Position numbers and translations under genes: made by a program
Virus record (IMG/VR): IMGVR_UViG_3300042695_000360
Location: 1 to 64,000 of that record
Strand: one strand, 5' to 3'
Source of the DNA: a virus
DNA: 64,000 nucleotides
In this document: positions 37,307 through 48,321 of the stretch, in pieces
Layout: each line of letters starts with the position of its first letter
How positions within the stretch are numbered: position 1 is the stretch's first letter
Notes under the pieces: generated by a model
Databases searched by the model: none
Seen by the model: the letters and a program-made list of their open reading frames with translations, nothing else
What the model was told of the DNA's origin: nothing

Positions 37307-39355
37307 TTATCCTCCAAAACTAAACACTGTGCCTAGTCCATAAACTTGTGAAGCGGTTAAGCCGCCCCCGCTGCCTGTCCCTACACTTCCAGTAAATCCA
37401 AGAGTACCTGGATTACTGAACTCTACCCACTGAGTAGAATTGCCGTCATCTATATAAAAATATTGTATGCCCGTGTCAGTATCAATCCAAACATCACCTA
37501 ATGATGGTGTGACTGGTGGCGTCGCAGATATTGTTGCTACTACTGCTCCTCGACTACCAGTGAATCCGACTCCTTGACTACCAGTGAATCCAACTCCCTG
37601 ACTACCAGTGAATCCTTGACTACCCACAAATCCATTAATACCTTGACTACCAGTGAATCCAACTCCCTGACTACCAGTGAATCCTTGACTTCCGTCATAT
37701 CCATTAATACCTTGACTACCAGTGAATCCAACTCCCTGACTACCAGTGAATCCTTGACTTCCGTCATATCCATTAATACCTTGACTACCAGTGAATCCAA
37801 CTCCCTGACTACCAGTGAATCCTTGACTTCCCACAAATCCAACACTGCCAGTAAATCCCTGACTACCGGTATAGCCAATATCCCCCTGCGGCCCAACAAT
37901 GCTGCCAACTGCATTCCATGTTGAACCAGTCCAAACATTAAGATATCCATTGTCTGTTGTAATGTATCCGTCGCCTATATTGCCTGAATAAGGATCAGGT
38001 AACGCAGTGTAAGTAGAAGTAGACCCAACGATAGCCACAGAAGTTCCGTCATTTCCTTGACTACCAGTATATCCTTGACTACCAGTATATCCAATAACAG
38101 TGCTTGCCGAACCAGTGAATCCGACTCCTTGTGATCCAGTATAGCCAATATCTCCTTGACTACCTGTATAACCTTGACTGCCAGTAAATCCTTGACTTCC
38201 GGTATAGCCAATATCTCCTTGACTACCCACAAATCCAACACTGCCAGTAAATCCTTGACTCCCGGTATAGCCAATATCTCCTTGACTACCCACAAATCCA
38301 ACACTGCCAGTAAATCCTTGACTTCCGGTATAGCCAATATCTCCTTGACTACCTGTATAACCTTGACTACCAGTAAATCCTTGACTTCCGGTATAGCCAA
38401 TATCTCCTTGACTACCTGTATAACCTTGACTACCAGTGAACCCCTGACTACCAGTAAATCCCTGACTACCAGTAAATCCCTGACTACCAGTATAGCCAAT
38501 ATCTCCCTGACTGCCAGTATAACCATCAGCGCCATCTGAGCCATTAGTACCGTCTGTACCCGGGTCTCCTTGGCTACCTGTATATCCCGTATCGCCTTGA
38601 CTACCAGTATACCCTTGTGATCCGTCATAGCCTCTAGATCCAGTATATCCGTAGCCTACACTGATTCCATTTCTGAATATCTCTCCGGCAATTTGTAGAT
38701 CCTTACCAATGCCCGCGCCACCGGCAACTACTAACGCACCAGTTTCTGTTGATACGGAGTTAGTATCATTGTCCACTGTGAATACATCATCAGTGACAAT
38801 AGATGTTGTAGTAATTGTAGTCAGCTGTATTGTTAACTTTTCAGCAACAATCTCACCACCTACATATAGGTTTCCGCCGATGCCCACTCCGCCTGCTACT
38901 ACTAATGAGCCCGTAACAGTTGATGTTGACTGTGTTGCAGTTGTCAACACTATGCTGGCAGCAGTTATAGTAGAATTGGCATTTATTCCACTAGTGAATA
39001 ACGTTCCATTCTGATATAGGTCACCGCCAAAGTATATATTGCCACCGACTCCTAGGCCGCCAGAAATAACCAATGCACCCGTTGTAGTGCTAGTAGATTC
39101 TGTGTCATTGACTATTGATAGGATACCGCTTACAGTTCCTGTAGTTATTGTAACAAAATCTAAAGTTAGATTAGTTAATGTTTGTGACCAATATCTTAAA
39201 CCATCGATACTACCTAATAATACAGAATTGTCATCGTTGGGTAGACCCAAGTCAGGTTCCGCTTGACTTACATCTAAATATTCGTAGCGATCAACGGAGA
39301 GTTGCCCTCCGCTTAACTTTTTTATCTTACCGCTGAAGAGTCTGCTCTTACTCAT
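37307..39355 (-). CDS. large collagen-like tail fibre, 682 aa
   Basis: N-terminal part with short repeats (TGALVISGGLGVGGNIYFGG, then GSLVVAGGVGIGGNLYVGGE and GALVVAGGAGIGKDLQIAGE, three copies), followed by a long GYTGSQG / GFTGSQG collagen-like stretch with small globular interruptions (SVAIVGSTSTYTALPDPYSG, twice-used elsewhere), and the end FSFGG. Gly-X-Y repeats form stiff triple helices in trimeric fibres. The DNA repeats are nearly identical and should recombine easily. The first strand matches other fibre anchors (SKSRLFSGKIKKLSGGQLSV). Confidence 0.85.
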   Translation of the reverse strand: MSKSRLFSGKIKKLSGGQLSVDRYEYLDVSQAEPDLGLPNDDNSVLLGSIDGLRYWSQTLTNLTLDFVTITTGTVSGILSIVNDTESTSTTTGALVISGGLGVGGNIYFGGDLYQNGTLFTSGINANSTITAASIVLTTATQSTSTVTGSLVVAGGVGIGGNLYVGGEIVAEKLTIQLTTITTTSIVTDDVFTVDNDTNSVSTETGALVVAGGAGIGKDLQIAGEIFRNGISVGYGYTGSRGYDGSQGYTGSQGDTGYTGSQGDPGTDGTNGSDGADGYTGSQGDIGYTGSQGFTGSQGFTGSQGFTGSQGYTGSQGDIGYTGSQGFTGSQGYTGSQGDIGYTGSQGFTGSVGFVGSQGDIGYTGSQGFTGSVGFVGSQGDIGYTGSQGFTGSQGYTGSQGDIGYTGSQGVGFTGSASTVIGYTGSQGYTGSQGNDGTSVAIVGSTSTYTALPDPYSGNIGDGYITTDNGYLNVWTGSTWNAVGSIVGPQGDIGYTGSQGFTGSVGFVGSQGFTGSQGVGFTGSQGINGYDGSQGFTGSQGVGFTGSQGINGYDGSQGFTGSQGVGFTGSQGINGFVGSQGFTGSQGVGFTGSQGVGFTGSRGAVVATISATPPVTPSLGDVWIDTDTGIQYFYIDDGNSTQWVEFSNPGTLGFTGSVGTGSGGGLTASQVYGLGTVFSFGG

Positions 39356-39683
39356 TGCTTGTTTCTAGAATACTTAGAATTAAATTTACACTGTTATTGG
39401 CACCGGCGCTGGCAGTAACAGATGAACCTGTTTCGATTACCAATTTACCTGTAGTTACTTCAGCCGCATCATTAACAGGGATTTCAAAATCTTTTAACAT
39501 GACAAAATTTGTATCATTTTTAATCAAGGTAAATCTAACAGTAACTGGGTCATTACCTATGTTGTTTGCCTGAGCGCCTAGTACGATGGTAGTAATATCA
39601 GCCGGCGTTTCATATATTGTCTGCGTCGATGTTGTTAACTCGAATGCCATAGTTTTAAACGAATTTAAGGGTAGCGTTGCCAT
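39348..39683 (-). CDS. fibre-associated structural protein, 111 aa
   Basis: MATLPLNSFKTMAFELTTST then QTIYETPADITTIVLGAQAN, VTVRFTLIKNDTNFVMLKDF. Beta-rich, of the same general type as the 117- and 123-aa proteins. Start 39683 follows the upstream stop by a few bases with AGGAT nearby; ATG 39650 (MAFELTT) is an alternative. Its end overlaps the collagen-like fibre start by 8 bases. Confidence 0.7.
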   Translation of the reverse strand: MATLPLNSFKTMAFELTTSTQTIYETPADITTIVLGAQANNIGNDPVTVRFTLIKNDTNFVMLKDFEIPVNDAAEVTTGKLVIETGSSVTASAGANNSVNLILSILETSNE

Positions 39684-39686
39684 TTT

Positions 39687-41930
39687 TTAGGATCCTATTG
39701 CCAGTATATATGGCGTCATTACTGCGAACAGACTCTTGGTAAATGTTCTACCAGATATTGTTCCTATGCTGTTATTTATAACCAGGTCATTACCAATACG
39801 GAAATCTCCCTGCTGGTCTGTACCGGTATAGTAGACTTTCCCCCCATCTAATGCCACTGCTTGATTATCACTGTTGGGTTCACCGCCTAGATAGGGCAAG
39901 GCCGAATTGATGTTTATACCTGCACCAATCCATTCAAAGTTGTGTGCCGAACTCTGTATTTGACTGTATTGATGGAATGATACCACAGTGTTGTCCGCAA
40001 CAGCCGGACTAACTGACGACTGTAAGGTAACTGTGCTCGAGTAAGCGTTTTCTAATATGTTAGATACGATTGCTACTAATGCCTGTGCTCTTGCTGATTC
40101 AGTAGATGTTCCTGCTGTGGTACTAGTATTCTGCACTACACTAGACTGCAATGGAGTAACGGCTGTTGCTAATATACAATCATCTACAATTGTACTGATA
40201 AAATCATATGCTGCAATAGTAGCAGGTTTTTCTTCTAATGGTATTCTAAACACTGCTCCGTCGTAGTAGGAATCGGCAGCATCGGCAGTCTGACTATTGC
40301 CCCCGTATAATACATCGTAACTTACTGCATCTATAATATATCCTACATCTCTCTTGCAGGTGCCTGTATTGTAGACAAGAGAAGGATATTCATCAGCAAT
40401 ATAGGCTATAGTTTCTTCTGCAATGAATGCTCTATTAGACTGAAGTAAAGTAACTGCATTAACAGTAGAAGTACTTGCACCTGTTGGTGTATTATAAGCC
40501 AGTGCAGGCGCTGCCGATTCGCCATTCTCTAATATGTTTAATAATATATCAAACAGATTAGATGTGCGTGTATAGGCAGTAGTTGCCGGAGTTAATAAAG
40601 CCAGTGTCTTGGTTTTTAAGAAACTGATAGCACTTAATGTTTCAGTTAATTGATCTTCTACGACTACTAAACTTGCTGCTCTATAATAACTCGTGCCTGC
40701 TTTCACAGTTTGATAGTTAGTGTTTAACACCATGTCGTATGCCACAGCATTTAAAATGTCACCTACGTCTCTACTGCACTTGAATTGATTAAAATCAAAT
40801 CCTGGAAATGTTTCAAGAACATGATTAATAGTCATCACCTGTAATTTTGGCTTTTCGTTGAGTATAACTTGTCTAGAATTTCTTAAACCTGCATCTTCTG
40901 CTGTTAATATAGGATAGACAATGTCTGTGTTGCCCGTTTTAAATGCAGTTGCACTGACAATGGTATAGTATGTACTAGTACCGAAACTGATAGCATCTCC
41001 CACGGATGGTTTAATACTTAAATTATCAATAGTAATTGTTCTACCACTAGATGTGCTGACTACCTTGCCTGTGTATTTTGCGGGACTTACTCCTACTGCT
41101 TTTAATGCATAGTTACCGAAACTGCTGTTACTGTTGGTAATAGAACAGAATCCGCCTGTTTCACACAAAAATCCCACATCGCAGCAAATGGTAAACACTG
41201 ACACTAAAGATGCATATCCACTGTTTAACATATGTATGCCGATGCCGCCCTGGTTATACTGCGTGAACGCATCAACCATCATACTCTTTGTACCCAGTGC
41301 ATGATCCCCGTCAACACGCATACCAGTACCGCTGCTGGTCATACTGGTGCAGTTTTGCACATATGGACTAGTAGATATAACACCTGCACTACCGTCCGGA
41401 TCAAATGCCACTGCTGCGGAGGGGCTTACATGATCCTTAAATGTCATGTGTGCTAGGTAAGATCCATTGTTTACGTAGAATAAGTCGTTAGTGGGAGTTT
41501 GTGGACGAACTGTAACAGATCTTAAATTATCACCAATTACAGATACAAAATCTGGTACTGTGATAGGATTTGCTTCAGTGTAGTCCCCGCTCTTGACAAA
41601 AACTGTAGTACCGCGAGTAGCAATAGCTAACGCTGCTTTGATAGTTCTTTTGCTTAAATTTAGTGCAGTTCCAGAATTTGCATCGTTGCCGCTTTCACTA
41701 ACATACAGAACATTATCGACTGCAATGTTGCCCACGCTACCTGCATAACCTACACTACCTGTATAGCCGCGAATCCCGCCGTAGTCTAAATCTAGCCAGT
41801 TGTCCTGGCCGTTACCTATTTTAAACAGATCAGTATCTGTTTCTATACCCATTTCGGCTACAGCTAGGGCAGGGTTAACGCTAGCCCATTCCGCTGCTGT
41901 CCCCCTTTTAAATTGAATCTGTATTGCCAT
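39687..41930 (-). CDS. beta-helix tail spike/fibre, 747 aa
   Basis: Anchor MAIQIQFKRGTAAEWASVNP then ALAVAEMGIETDTDLFKIGN, a short GYTGSVG collagen-like hinge, then a right-handed beta-helix (LYVSESGNDANSGTALNLSK, VTVPDFVSVIGDNLRSVTVR...). The helix continues through rungs such as QNCTSMTSSGTGMRVDGDH, then an alpha/beta middle with three similar repeats of about 100 residues (CSRDVGDILNAVAYDMVLNT and CKRDVGYIIDAVSYDVLYGG). Typical of aquatic T4-like phage spikes. May bind or cut polysaccharides. Late motif AATAAATA 24 bases upstream. Confidence 0.82.
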   Translation of the reverse strand: MAIQIQFKRGTAAEWASVNPALAVAEMGIETDTDLFKIGNGQDNWLDLDYGGIRGYTGSVGYAGSVGNIAVDNVLYVSESGNDANSGTALNLSKRTIKAALAIATRGTTVFVKSGDYTEANPITVPDFVSVIGDNLRSVTVRPQTPTNDLFYVNNGSYLAHMTFKDHVSPSAAVAFDPDGSAGVISTSPYVQNCTSMTSSGTGMRVDGDHALGTKSMMVDAFTQYNQGGIGIHMLNSGYASLVSVFTICCDVGFLCETGGFCSITNSNSSFGNYALKAVGVSPAKYTGKVVSTSSGRTITIDNLSIKPSVGDAISFGTSTYYTIVSATAFKTGNTDIVYPILTAEDAGLRNSRQVILNEKPKLQVMTINHVLETFPGFDFNQFKCSRDVGDILNAVAYDMVLNTNYQTVKAGTSYYRAASLVVVEDQLTETLSAISFLKTKTLALLTPATTAYTRTSNLFDILLNILENGESAAPALAYNTPTGASTSTVNAVTLLQSNRAFIAEETIAYIADEYPSLVYNTGTCKRDVGYIIDAVSYDVLYGGNSQTADAADSYYDGAVFRIPLEEKPATIAAYDFISTIVDDCILATAVTPLQSSVVQNTSTTAGTSTESARAQALVAIVSNILENAYSSTVTLQSSVSPAVADNTVVSFHQYSQIQSSAHNFEWIGAGININSALPYLGGEPNSDNQAVALDGGKVYYTGTDQQGDFRIGNDLVINNSIGTISGRTFTKSLFAVMTPYILAIGS

Positions 41931-41962
41931 TTTTATATATTCCAGTTGACAGGATATTTATT

Positions 41963-44900
41963 CTAAACAATGTAGCCTGCATCTAAGGCAGTAATGCCCA
42001 CATGATTTGAGTCCGGAGTCCCGCCATCGTAATTACCGGATGCGCCGCTGCCACCCGATATAGTAACTACGACGGCTCCTGTGCCACTTGACACAGCAGA
42101 CACTCCGTCCCCTAAGAATGTGATACTTGTAACGGTGTTAGTTATAGTAGTTGTTTGATCGACAATTTTAATAGAAGATCCTGATCCGGCGCTACCAGTG
42201 TAACCAACAGCAGCATATTCACCCGGGATACCTTGGCTACCAGTGTATCCTAGATCGCCCTTACTTCCGGTAAATCCAGTTTCACCTTGACTACCGGTAA
42301 ATCCAGATCCTTGACTGCCGGTGTATCCAATACTGCCAATAAATCCAACTGATCCCACAAATCCAGTTTCACCTTGACTACCTGTGAATCCGGTTCCTTG
42401 ACTGCCGGTGTATCCAACTGATCCCACAAATCCAGTTTCACCTTGACTACCTGTAAATCCAGCTCCTTGGCTACCAGTAAATCCAATACTGCCAGTGTAT
42501 CCAACTGATCCCACAAATCCAGATTCGCCTCGACTACCTGTAAATCCAACTCCTTGACTACCTGTGTAACCTAAATCGCCGGCAATACCCTGACTACCAG
42601 TGAAACCTGTAATGCCTTGACTACCTGTAAATCCAATACTGCCTGTATAACCTTTACTACCCGTAAAGCCCTTGCCGCCGGCAACAGGTGTAAACACAAC
42701 AATTAAATTAAACGTTGCTGATGCTGTTTGTGGAACTGTGTCTTGCACTGTCACAGTAAAAGCAGCAGAATTCGTCAGTACAGTAGGAATACCAGTGATA
42801 AATCCTGTAGCAGTGTTGAAACTTAGACCTGCAGGAAGATTAGGACTGATAGAATAAGTAACTGCACCAAAGCCCCCGGACACGATCACTGGCTGAAATT
42901 CTGTTTCAGCGTTTAATTCTAAAGCAACATCGCTGTTTTGCGGTGCAGCAACTAACGACGGAGGAACAGCATCATTTACTACTAAGTTAAAGTTAGCCGA
43001 CGCAGTTATGCCCACACTGTCCAATGCAGTTACTGTATAAGTTGCTGAGGATTCAGTAGTAGGGGTTCCTGTAATTTGTCCGCTGGCGGTGTTAAATGTC
43101 AATCCGATAGGAAGCGAAGGACTAATGCTATATGTTTTAGATCCAGTGCCGCCTGTAGCAGTGACAGGGCTGACTGCTGTAATTTGAACATACTCTGTCA
43201 ATACAATAGTTGGATTATTAACTACGGCAACTAACGGTTGTGCGATTACAGATAGACTAAAAGTGTTACTGCTGGTTTGCGATAAACTATCAGTTACTGT
43301 AACAGTAAAATTAGTAGAAGTTAATAGTGCAACAGGTGTTCCTGTTATTCTTCCTGTGCTGCTGGCAAATTGTAAACCAGTTGGCAAACTCGGGCTGATA
43401 GAAAATACTAGTGTACCATCGCCGCCTGTGGCAGTAACTGGAATAACGGGTGTGATCGTTTGACTTATAACTAGCTCAACTGACGCAGTACTCAACACAG
43501 TGTTAACTGGCGGAGGATCTATTACAGTTAACAAGAATGTGGAAGAATTTGAAGACCCTACACTGTCAGACACAATAACAGTAAAAGATGTAGCTGTCAA
43601 CAAAGAATTAGGTTTACCGCCAACGAGTCCAGTGTTGACATTTAATGTCATTGTTGCAGGTAATGAAGGGCTTATGCTGTAAACCAAAGGAGCAATACCT
43701 CCAGCGCCGTTCACTGGTTTAAATGCTGTTGTTTCTTTTGTTCTTGTTGCAGTAGTTGAAGCAATCACCGTTGTTGCAGTAACAGGTGGATTGTTCAACG
43801 TTAAATTAAATTGTTTACTACTGACTTGTGCAATAGAATCATTTGCCGTAATAGTATAAGTTTGGTTAACTAATACTGTGGCAACACCGCTGATTCTACC
43901 GTTGCCACTGTTAAAACTTAATCCTGCGGGCAAACTTGGGCTAATAGCAAAACTTATTGAACCAAAGCCGCCGGATGCGCTTACCGGGACTATGCTGATT
44001 GTGTCGGTTACTCTGTTAAATGTAGCAGACGATATAACCAAAGTGGTAGTTAATGGTGGCGGCTCATTTACTGTTATTTTAAATGTGTTGCTGGCTGTTT
44101 GACTTAAACTGTCTGTAACAGTAACTGTATAAGTTGTTTCTGTTGATACAACTGTAGGGGTTCCAGTGATCTGTCCAGTTGAAGTGCTAAATGCTAGCCC
44201 TGCAGACAAATTTGGTGCTACGCCGTAAGAATAAATTAAAGACCCGCCTGTAGCAGTCACTGGTGTAAATGCTGAAATTGGTACAGTTCTAATCAGTGTC
44301 GAACCTGCAACAGATTGTTGTGCTTGTAATGGAGGCGTTTCAACTGTTAAACTAAAACTCTCGCTAGCAGACTGTGTAGCCTGATCTGAGACTGTTACAG
44401 TATGATTGGTAGCAGTACGGAAAATAGTAGCGGTGCCTGATACCTGTCCAGTTGCTGCGTTAAAATTTAAACCTGTAGGGAGTGCTGGATTAATTGCAAA
44501 TGTCAGTGTACCAAATCCGCCAGTTGCAGTTATTGGAATAAAAGGAGTGTCTGCTAGATTTTGAACCAGTGTCTTAGTACCAATACTGGAAATTATCAAT
44601 ATAGGTGCAGGGTCTACTTTAAGACTAAATGTTTTGCTGCTAGTCTGTGGGGTACTATTACTGTCAGTTACTGTAACAGTGTTGTTGGTGTTAGCACTTA
44701 CAACTGTAGAAGATCCTGTTATTTGTCCAGTCGCAGTATTAAATGACAATCCTGAGGGCAAGCTAGGACTAATTGCAAATGTCAGTGTACCTTCGCCACC
44801 ACTTGCAGTTACCGGTGTAAAGGGAGCACTAACTTGCGAATTCTGAATCAATGTTCTAGAAGAAATCGCCAGTGTCGTTGATAATACAGGTGGGCCAACT

Positions 44901-46585
44901 AGAATAGTAAACTGTTTTGATGTAGTTTGTGTTGCTTGATCCGTTATGGTAACTGTATACTGCGTCTGAGTAGAAGTAACAGTAGGACGACCAGATATTT
45001 GACCAGTTGTAGTACTGAATGTTAATCCAGCAGGTAGTGCCGGACTAATTGCATAAGATAAAGTTAAATACCCACCGCTAGCAGATACTGGAGTAAATGC
45101 CGTAATGGTAGTATTTTTAATGAATGTACTAGTTGCAACTAGTAGTGTTGAATTAAGAGCAGGTAATGCTTCAACTGTTAAACTAAAAGTTTTGCTGCTA
45201 ACTTGTGAAGGACTACTAGAGTCAGTAACTGATACAGTGTAAGTCGAAGCTGCAATGGCTTCAGTGGCCGTGCCCGATACTACCCCAGTTGATGTGTTAA
45301 AACTTAACCCAGCAGGCAATGCTGGACTAATTGAAAATGCTAAAGGCGTTATACCACCGCTAGCAGTTACTGGAGTAAATGCTGTGAACGCAATAGTTCT
45401 AATTAGAGTTCTACTAGAAACATTTTGTACAGTAATTAGCGCCGGAGGAAGTATTTCTAAACTAAAAGTCTTACTGCTAGTAGCACCAGAACTGTCGCTA
45501 ACAGTAATAACAAAATTATTCTGTGCAAAAGATACAGATGGTGTTCCTGAAATAAATCCTGTTGCAGTATTAAATGTTAGTCCTGCAGGTAATGCAGGAT
45601 TGATAGAATATGTTAAAGTTCCAATTCCGCCTGTACCATTAACTGGTTTAAATGCGGTAATAGATAAATTTTGTGTAAGTGTTCTACTTGCCGTGTCTAG
45701 TGTAGAACCCAATTGGGTTGCTCCTGCGGCAACAGCTAATGTAAATGTTGCACTGCCTGTTTGACCGCTAGCATCTGTAAAAGTCATTACATATGAAGTA
45801 GATGGCGATGCTACTGTAGGAGTTCCGGCGATAACAATATCAAGATAGTTGTACCAGTAATTAACTGTGTCCGCTGCTGTTATCGATTTAACAGTAGCAT
45901 CAGTGATACTAACAGTTGCACCTGTATTCCACGCAACCTGTCCTATCGGTGATGTTCCTCCGCTTAGACTAGGATTAGCATTATATCTAAGCGTGATTGT
46001 GGATACTGTAACAGCAGTACATTCCCATATTCCGTTGTAGCTGGTTTTAGTTTGTCCTCTTACTGCGTAAAAACTTCCAGCAACAGGAGTTTGTCCGTTA
46101 GAAGTATATTGATATGTTACAGACCACGAAGTTCCAGATCCTGATATAGTAGGAGCAGTGCCAGAGACATTTAGATCAACTCTAGTTTTTTTAATAGCAA
46201 GTCCAGCAGGCAGTGCAGGATTGATACTAACATTTAAAATTTCAGTTGGTATCGCACTTCCGCCGTACACACTTACCGGATTAAAGGTGGCCAGTGTGCC
46301 TTGTGTAAAATTCAATGTAGGAACTAAGGTCGTTGCTACAATATTAGGCGGAGTAGGAGGTGAAGCTAGACCGGGAAATCTAGAACCTGTTACGCCCAGG
46401 TAAGGTTTTGTTAAATCGTAGTTGCCCAGTGTAATCTTACCAGCAGACAACCCAGTACCTAATACGCCCGTTCTGGCAGCGCCGTTTTGGTTGATATAAG
46501 CGTCTTGAGCACCGAAGTAATTGTCACCTGCTACAGTAGCGGGTGCAGGTTGAGCTGTTGGATAGGGAAAGTAATAAATGGTCAC
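41963..46585 (-). CDS. giant Ig-like repeat fibre with collagen-like end, 1540 aa
   Basis: Starts at GTG 46585 (MTIYYFPYPTAQPAPATVAG). After an anchor of about 100 residues come 12 He_PIG-type Ig-like repeats of about 90 residues, each with (S/N)P.LPAGL.FN..TG.I.G.P and a TVTVTDS strand. Then a collagen-like stretch ([19 protein letters not shown]) and the end VGITALDAGYIV. Ig-like repeats on phage tails help weak binding to cell surfaces. This is likely a long flexible fibre; repeat number is probably variable. TAAATA 7 bases before the GTG, no ribosome site. Confidence 0.85.
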   Translation of the reverse strand: MTIYYFPYPTAQPAPATVAGDNYFGAQDAYINQNGAARTGVLGTGLSAGKITLGNYDLTKPYLGVTGSRFPGLASPPTPPNIVATTLVPTLNFTQGTLATFNPVSVYGGSAIPTEILNVSINPALPAGLAIKKTRVDLNVSGTAPTISGSGTSWSVTYQYTSNGQTPVAGSFYAVRGQTKTSYNGIWECTAVTVSTITLRYNANPSLSGGTSPIGQVAWNTGATVSITDATVKSITAADTVNYWYNYLDIVIAGTPTVASPSTSYVMTFTDASGQTGSATFTLAVAAGATQLGSTLDTASRTLTQNLSITAFKPVNGTGGIGTLTYSINPALPAGLTFNTATGFISGTPSVSFAQNNFVITVSDSSGATSSKTFSLEILPPALITVQNVSSRTLIRTIAFTAFTPVTASGGITPLAFSISPALPAGLSFNTSTGVVSGTATEAIAASTYTVSVTDSSSPSQVSSKTFSLTVEALPALNSTLLVATSTFIKNTTITAFTPVSASGGYLTLSYAISPALPAGLTFSTTTGQISGRPTVTSTQTQYTVTITDQATQTTSKQFTILVGPPVLSTTLAISSRTLIQNSQVSAPFTPVTASGGEGTLTFAISPSLPSGLSFNTATGQITGSSTVVSANTNNTVTVTDSNSTPQTSSKTFSLKVDPAPILIISSIGTKTLVQNLADTPFIPITATGGFGTLTFAINPALPTGLNFNAATGQVSGTATIFRTATNHTVTVSDQATQSASESFSLTVETPPLQAQQSVAGSTLIRTVPISAFTPVTATGGSLIYSYGVAPNLSAGLAFSTSTGQITGTPTVVSTETTYTVTVTDSLSQTASNTFKITVNEPPPLTTTLVISSATFNRVTDTISIVPVSASGGFGSISFAISPSLPAGLSFNSGNGRISGVATVLVNQTYTITANDSIAQVSSKQFNLTLNNPPVTATTVIASTTATRTKETTAFKPVNGAGGIAPLVYSISPSLPATMTLNVNTGLVGGKPNSLLTATSFTVIVSDSVGSSNSSTFLLTVIDPPPVNTVLSTASVELVISQTITPVIPVTATGGDGTLVFSISPSLPTGLQFASSTGRITGTPVALLTSTNFTVTVTDSLSQTSSNTFSLSVIAQPLVAVVNNPTIVLTEYVQITAVSPVTATGGTGSKTYSISPSLPIGLTFNTASGQITGTPTTESSATYTVTALDSVGITASANFNLVVNDAVPPSLVAAPQNSDVALELNAETEFQPVIVSGGFGAVTYSISPNLPAGLSFNTATGFITGIPTVLTNSAAFTVTVQDTVPQTASATFNLIVVFTPVAGGKGFTGSKGYTGSIGFTGSQGITGFTGSQGIAGDLGYTGSQGVGFTGSRGESGFVGSVGYTGSIGFTGSQGAGFTGSQGETGFVGSVGYTGSQGTGFTGSQGETGFVGSVGFIGSIGYTGSQGSGFTGSQGETGFTGSKGDLGYTGSQGIPGEYAAVGYTGSAGSGSSIKIVDQTTTITNTVTSITFLGDGVSAVSSGTGAVVVTISGGSGASGNYDGGTPDSNHVGITALDAGYIV

Positions 46586-46608
46586 AGTATTATATTTACC
46601 CTATTTTA

Positions 46609-48300
46609 TTATGCTCTCACTGTCAAGTCTAATATGTCAAAATATCCTAATCCAGTATCGTAACAAATGAATATAGCAGCATTGACATCATCATAGTAAT
46701 AGTCACCGGGTTTAAGATCGCTTAGGCTTAATCCGTTTGCAGCATCTGCATTGGTATACATTCTAGGTGCAGCTGACAGTTGTCCCGAGCCATCTGGAAA
46801 TACTAGGGTGTAACCCGATTGTATAGTAATAGAACCGATACCGTCTGAAACAAGACCTTCTACGGCACTACCTGTATAGCCAATGTCCCCTTGACTACCT
46901 GTATAACCATCACGTCCTATTACACCGTCAACACCTGCACTACCTGTGAATCCAATACTACCTGTATAACCTAGATCACCGGCGCTGCCTACATCACCTT
47001 TTTCTCCTTGCGAACCTACATAACCTACGTTGCCTCTCGAACCTACATAGCCCACATCGCCTTGTGAACCTACATAGCCCACATCGCCTTTTTCTCCCTG
47101 CGAACCTACATAACCTACGTTGCCTCTCGAACCTACATAGCCCACATCGCCTTGTGAACCAGTATATCCATCTATGCCTTGGCTACCAGTAAAACCAATA
47201 CTTCCAGTATACCCTAACTCTCCCTGCGGTCCTACAATATTTCCAACATCTAACCAATCATCACCGACCCAAATGTTTAAGTGGCCATTATCAGATGTAA
47301 TGTATCCATCACCGATATTTCCTAGATAGGACCCGGGGAGAGTTGCGTAGGTAGAAGTACTACCTAAAATCTGTACACTAGTACCGTCAGTACCTCGACT
47401 ACCCACATAGCCCACATTTCCCTGACTACCTGTAAATCCTAATTCTCCTTGTGAACCCGAGTATCCAATGCTTCCAGTAAAACCTAGATCACCTTGACTA
47501 CCTGTAAATCCTAATTCACCTTGTGATCCGGTAAAACCTTGTGATCCAGTATATCCACGACTTCCAGTAAATCCTATATCGCCTTGACTACCAGTAAATC
47601 CAGTATCACCAACTGATCCATCAACACCGGCACTTCCAGTAAATCCTATATCGCCTTGACTACCAGTAAATCCAGTATCACCAACTGATCCATCAACACC
47701 GGCACTTCCAGTAAATCCAGTATTGCCTTGACTACCAGTAAATCCAGTATCACCAACTGATCCATCAACACCGGCACTTCCAGTAAATCCAGTATTGCCT
47801 TGACTACCAGTAAATCCAGTATCACCAACTGATCCAGTATAACCTACATTCCCTTGACTACCTGTAAAACCTTGACTGCCTGTGTAGCCCGTATATCCGA
47901 GATTTCCCTGAGATCCAGTGTACCCGGTATCTCCACGCGAGCCTGTATAGCCAATATTACCCTGCGAACCTGTATAGCCTGTAGGGCCTTGTATTTTTCC
48001 TACATCAACCCAAACTGTCCCGTCCCATACCCATAAATTTCCAGTGGCTTCTTCAATAAATCCATCACCGGAATCGCCTGCGTAACTAGTTTCCAATTGA
48101 GTACTATTAGATACGCTGCCTGTAATAGTAACGCCACTACCCGAACCATTAAATTGCAGTAATCTGCCGCCAGGGGTAACGCCGTCACCTATGCGTAGGT
48201 CCCCTAATGTCTCATCATACCAAATTGTGCCCTTGTCCCCTACCCAGTCGTAAGAATTGACAGTTATTATTCTACCGGCTTGTATTTTATAGATTGGCAT
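46609..48300 (-). CDS. collagen-like tail fibre, 563 aa
   Basis: Anchor [20 protein letters not shown] then [20 protein letters not shown], a short beta module ([20 protein letters not shown]) and a long GYTGSQG/GFTGSQG stretch with [19 protein letters not shown] repeats. In the middle stands a module [20 protein letters not shown] also used in the 682-aa fibre. C-terminal knob with [28 protein letters not shown] motif lies 5 bases before ATG 48300; no ribosome site. Confidence 0.85.
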   Translation of the reverse strand: MPIYKIQAGRIITVNSYDWVGDKGTIWYDETLGDLRIGDGVTPGGRLLQFNGSGSGVTITGSVSNSTQLETSYAGDSGDGFIEEATGNLWVWDGTVWVDVGKIQGPTGYTGSQGNIGYTGSRGDTGYTGSQGNLGYTGYTGSQGFTGSQGNVGYTGSVGDTGFTGSQGNTGFTGSAGVDGSVGDTGFTGSQGNTGFTGSAGVDGSVGDTGFTGSQGDIGFTGSAGVDGSVGDTGFTGSQGDIGFTGSRGYTGSQGFTGSQGELGFTGSQGDLGFTGSIGYSGSQGELGFTGSQGNVGYVGSRGTDGTSVQILGSTSTYATLPGSYLGNIGDGYITSDNGHLNIWVGDDWLDVGNIVGPQGELGYTGSIGFTGSQGIDGYTGSQGDVGYVGSRGNVGYVGSQGEKGDVGYVGSQGDVGYVGSRGNVGYVGSQGEKGDVGSAGDLGYTGSIGFTGSAGVDGVIGRDGYTGSQGDIGYTGSAVEGLVSDGIGSITIQSGYTLVFPDGSGQLSAAPRMYTNADAANGLSLSDLKPGDYYYDDVNAAIFICYDTGLGYFDILDLTVRA

Positions 48301-48321
48301 AACGATATTTATCGTATGCTG

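Noticed and set aside
37600-38480. Regular short repeats that could suggest a CRISPR array
   Set aside because: Units are in frame, encode Gly-X-Y, have no unique spacers and no cas genes nearby.
37574-38539. Plus-strand frames rich in LTTSES or LTTSKSLT repeats
   Set aside because: Mirror images of the GYTGSQG collagen-like repeats on the minus strand; no start signals.
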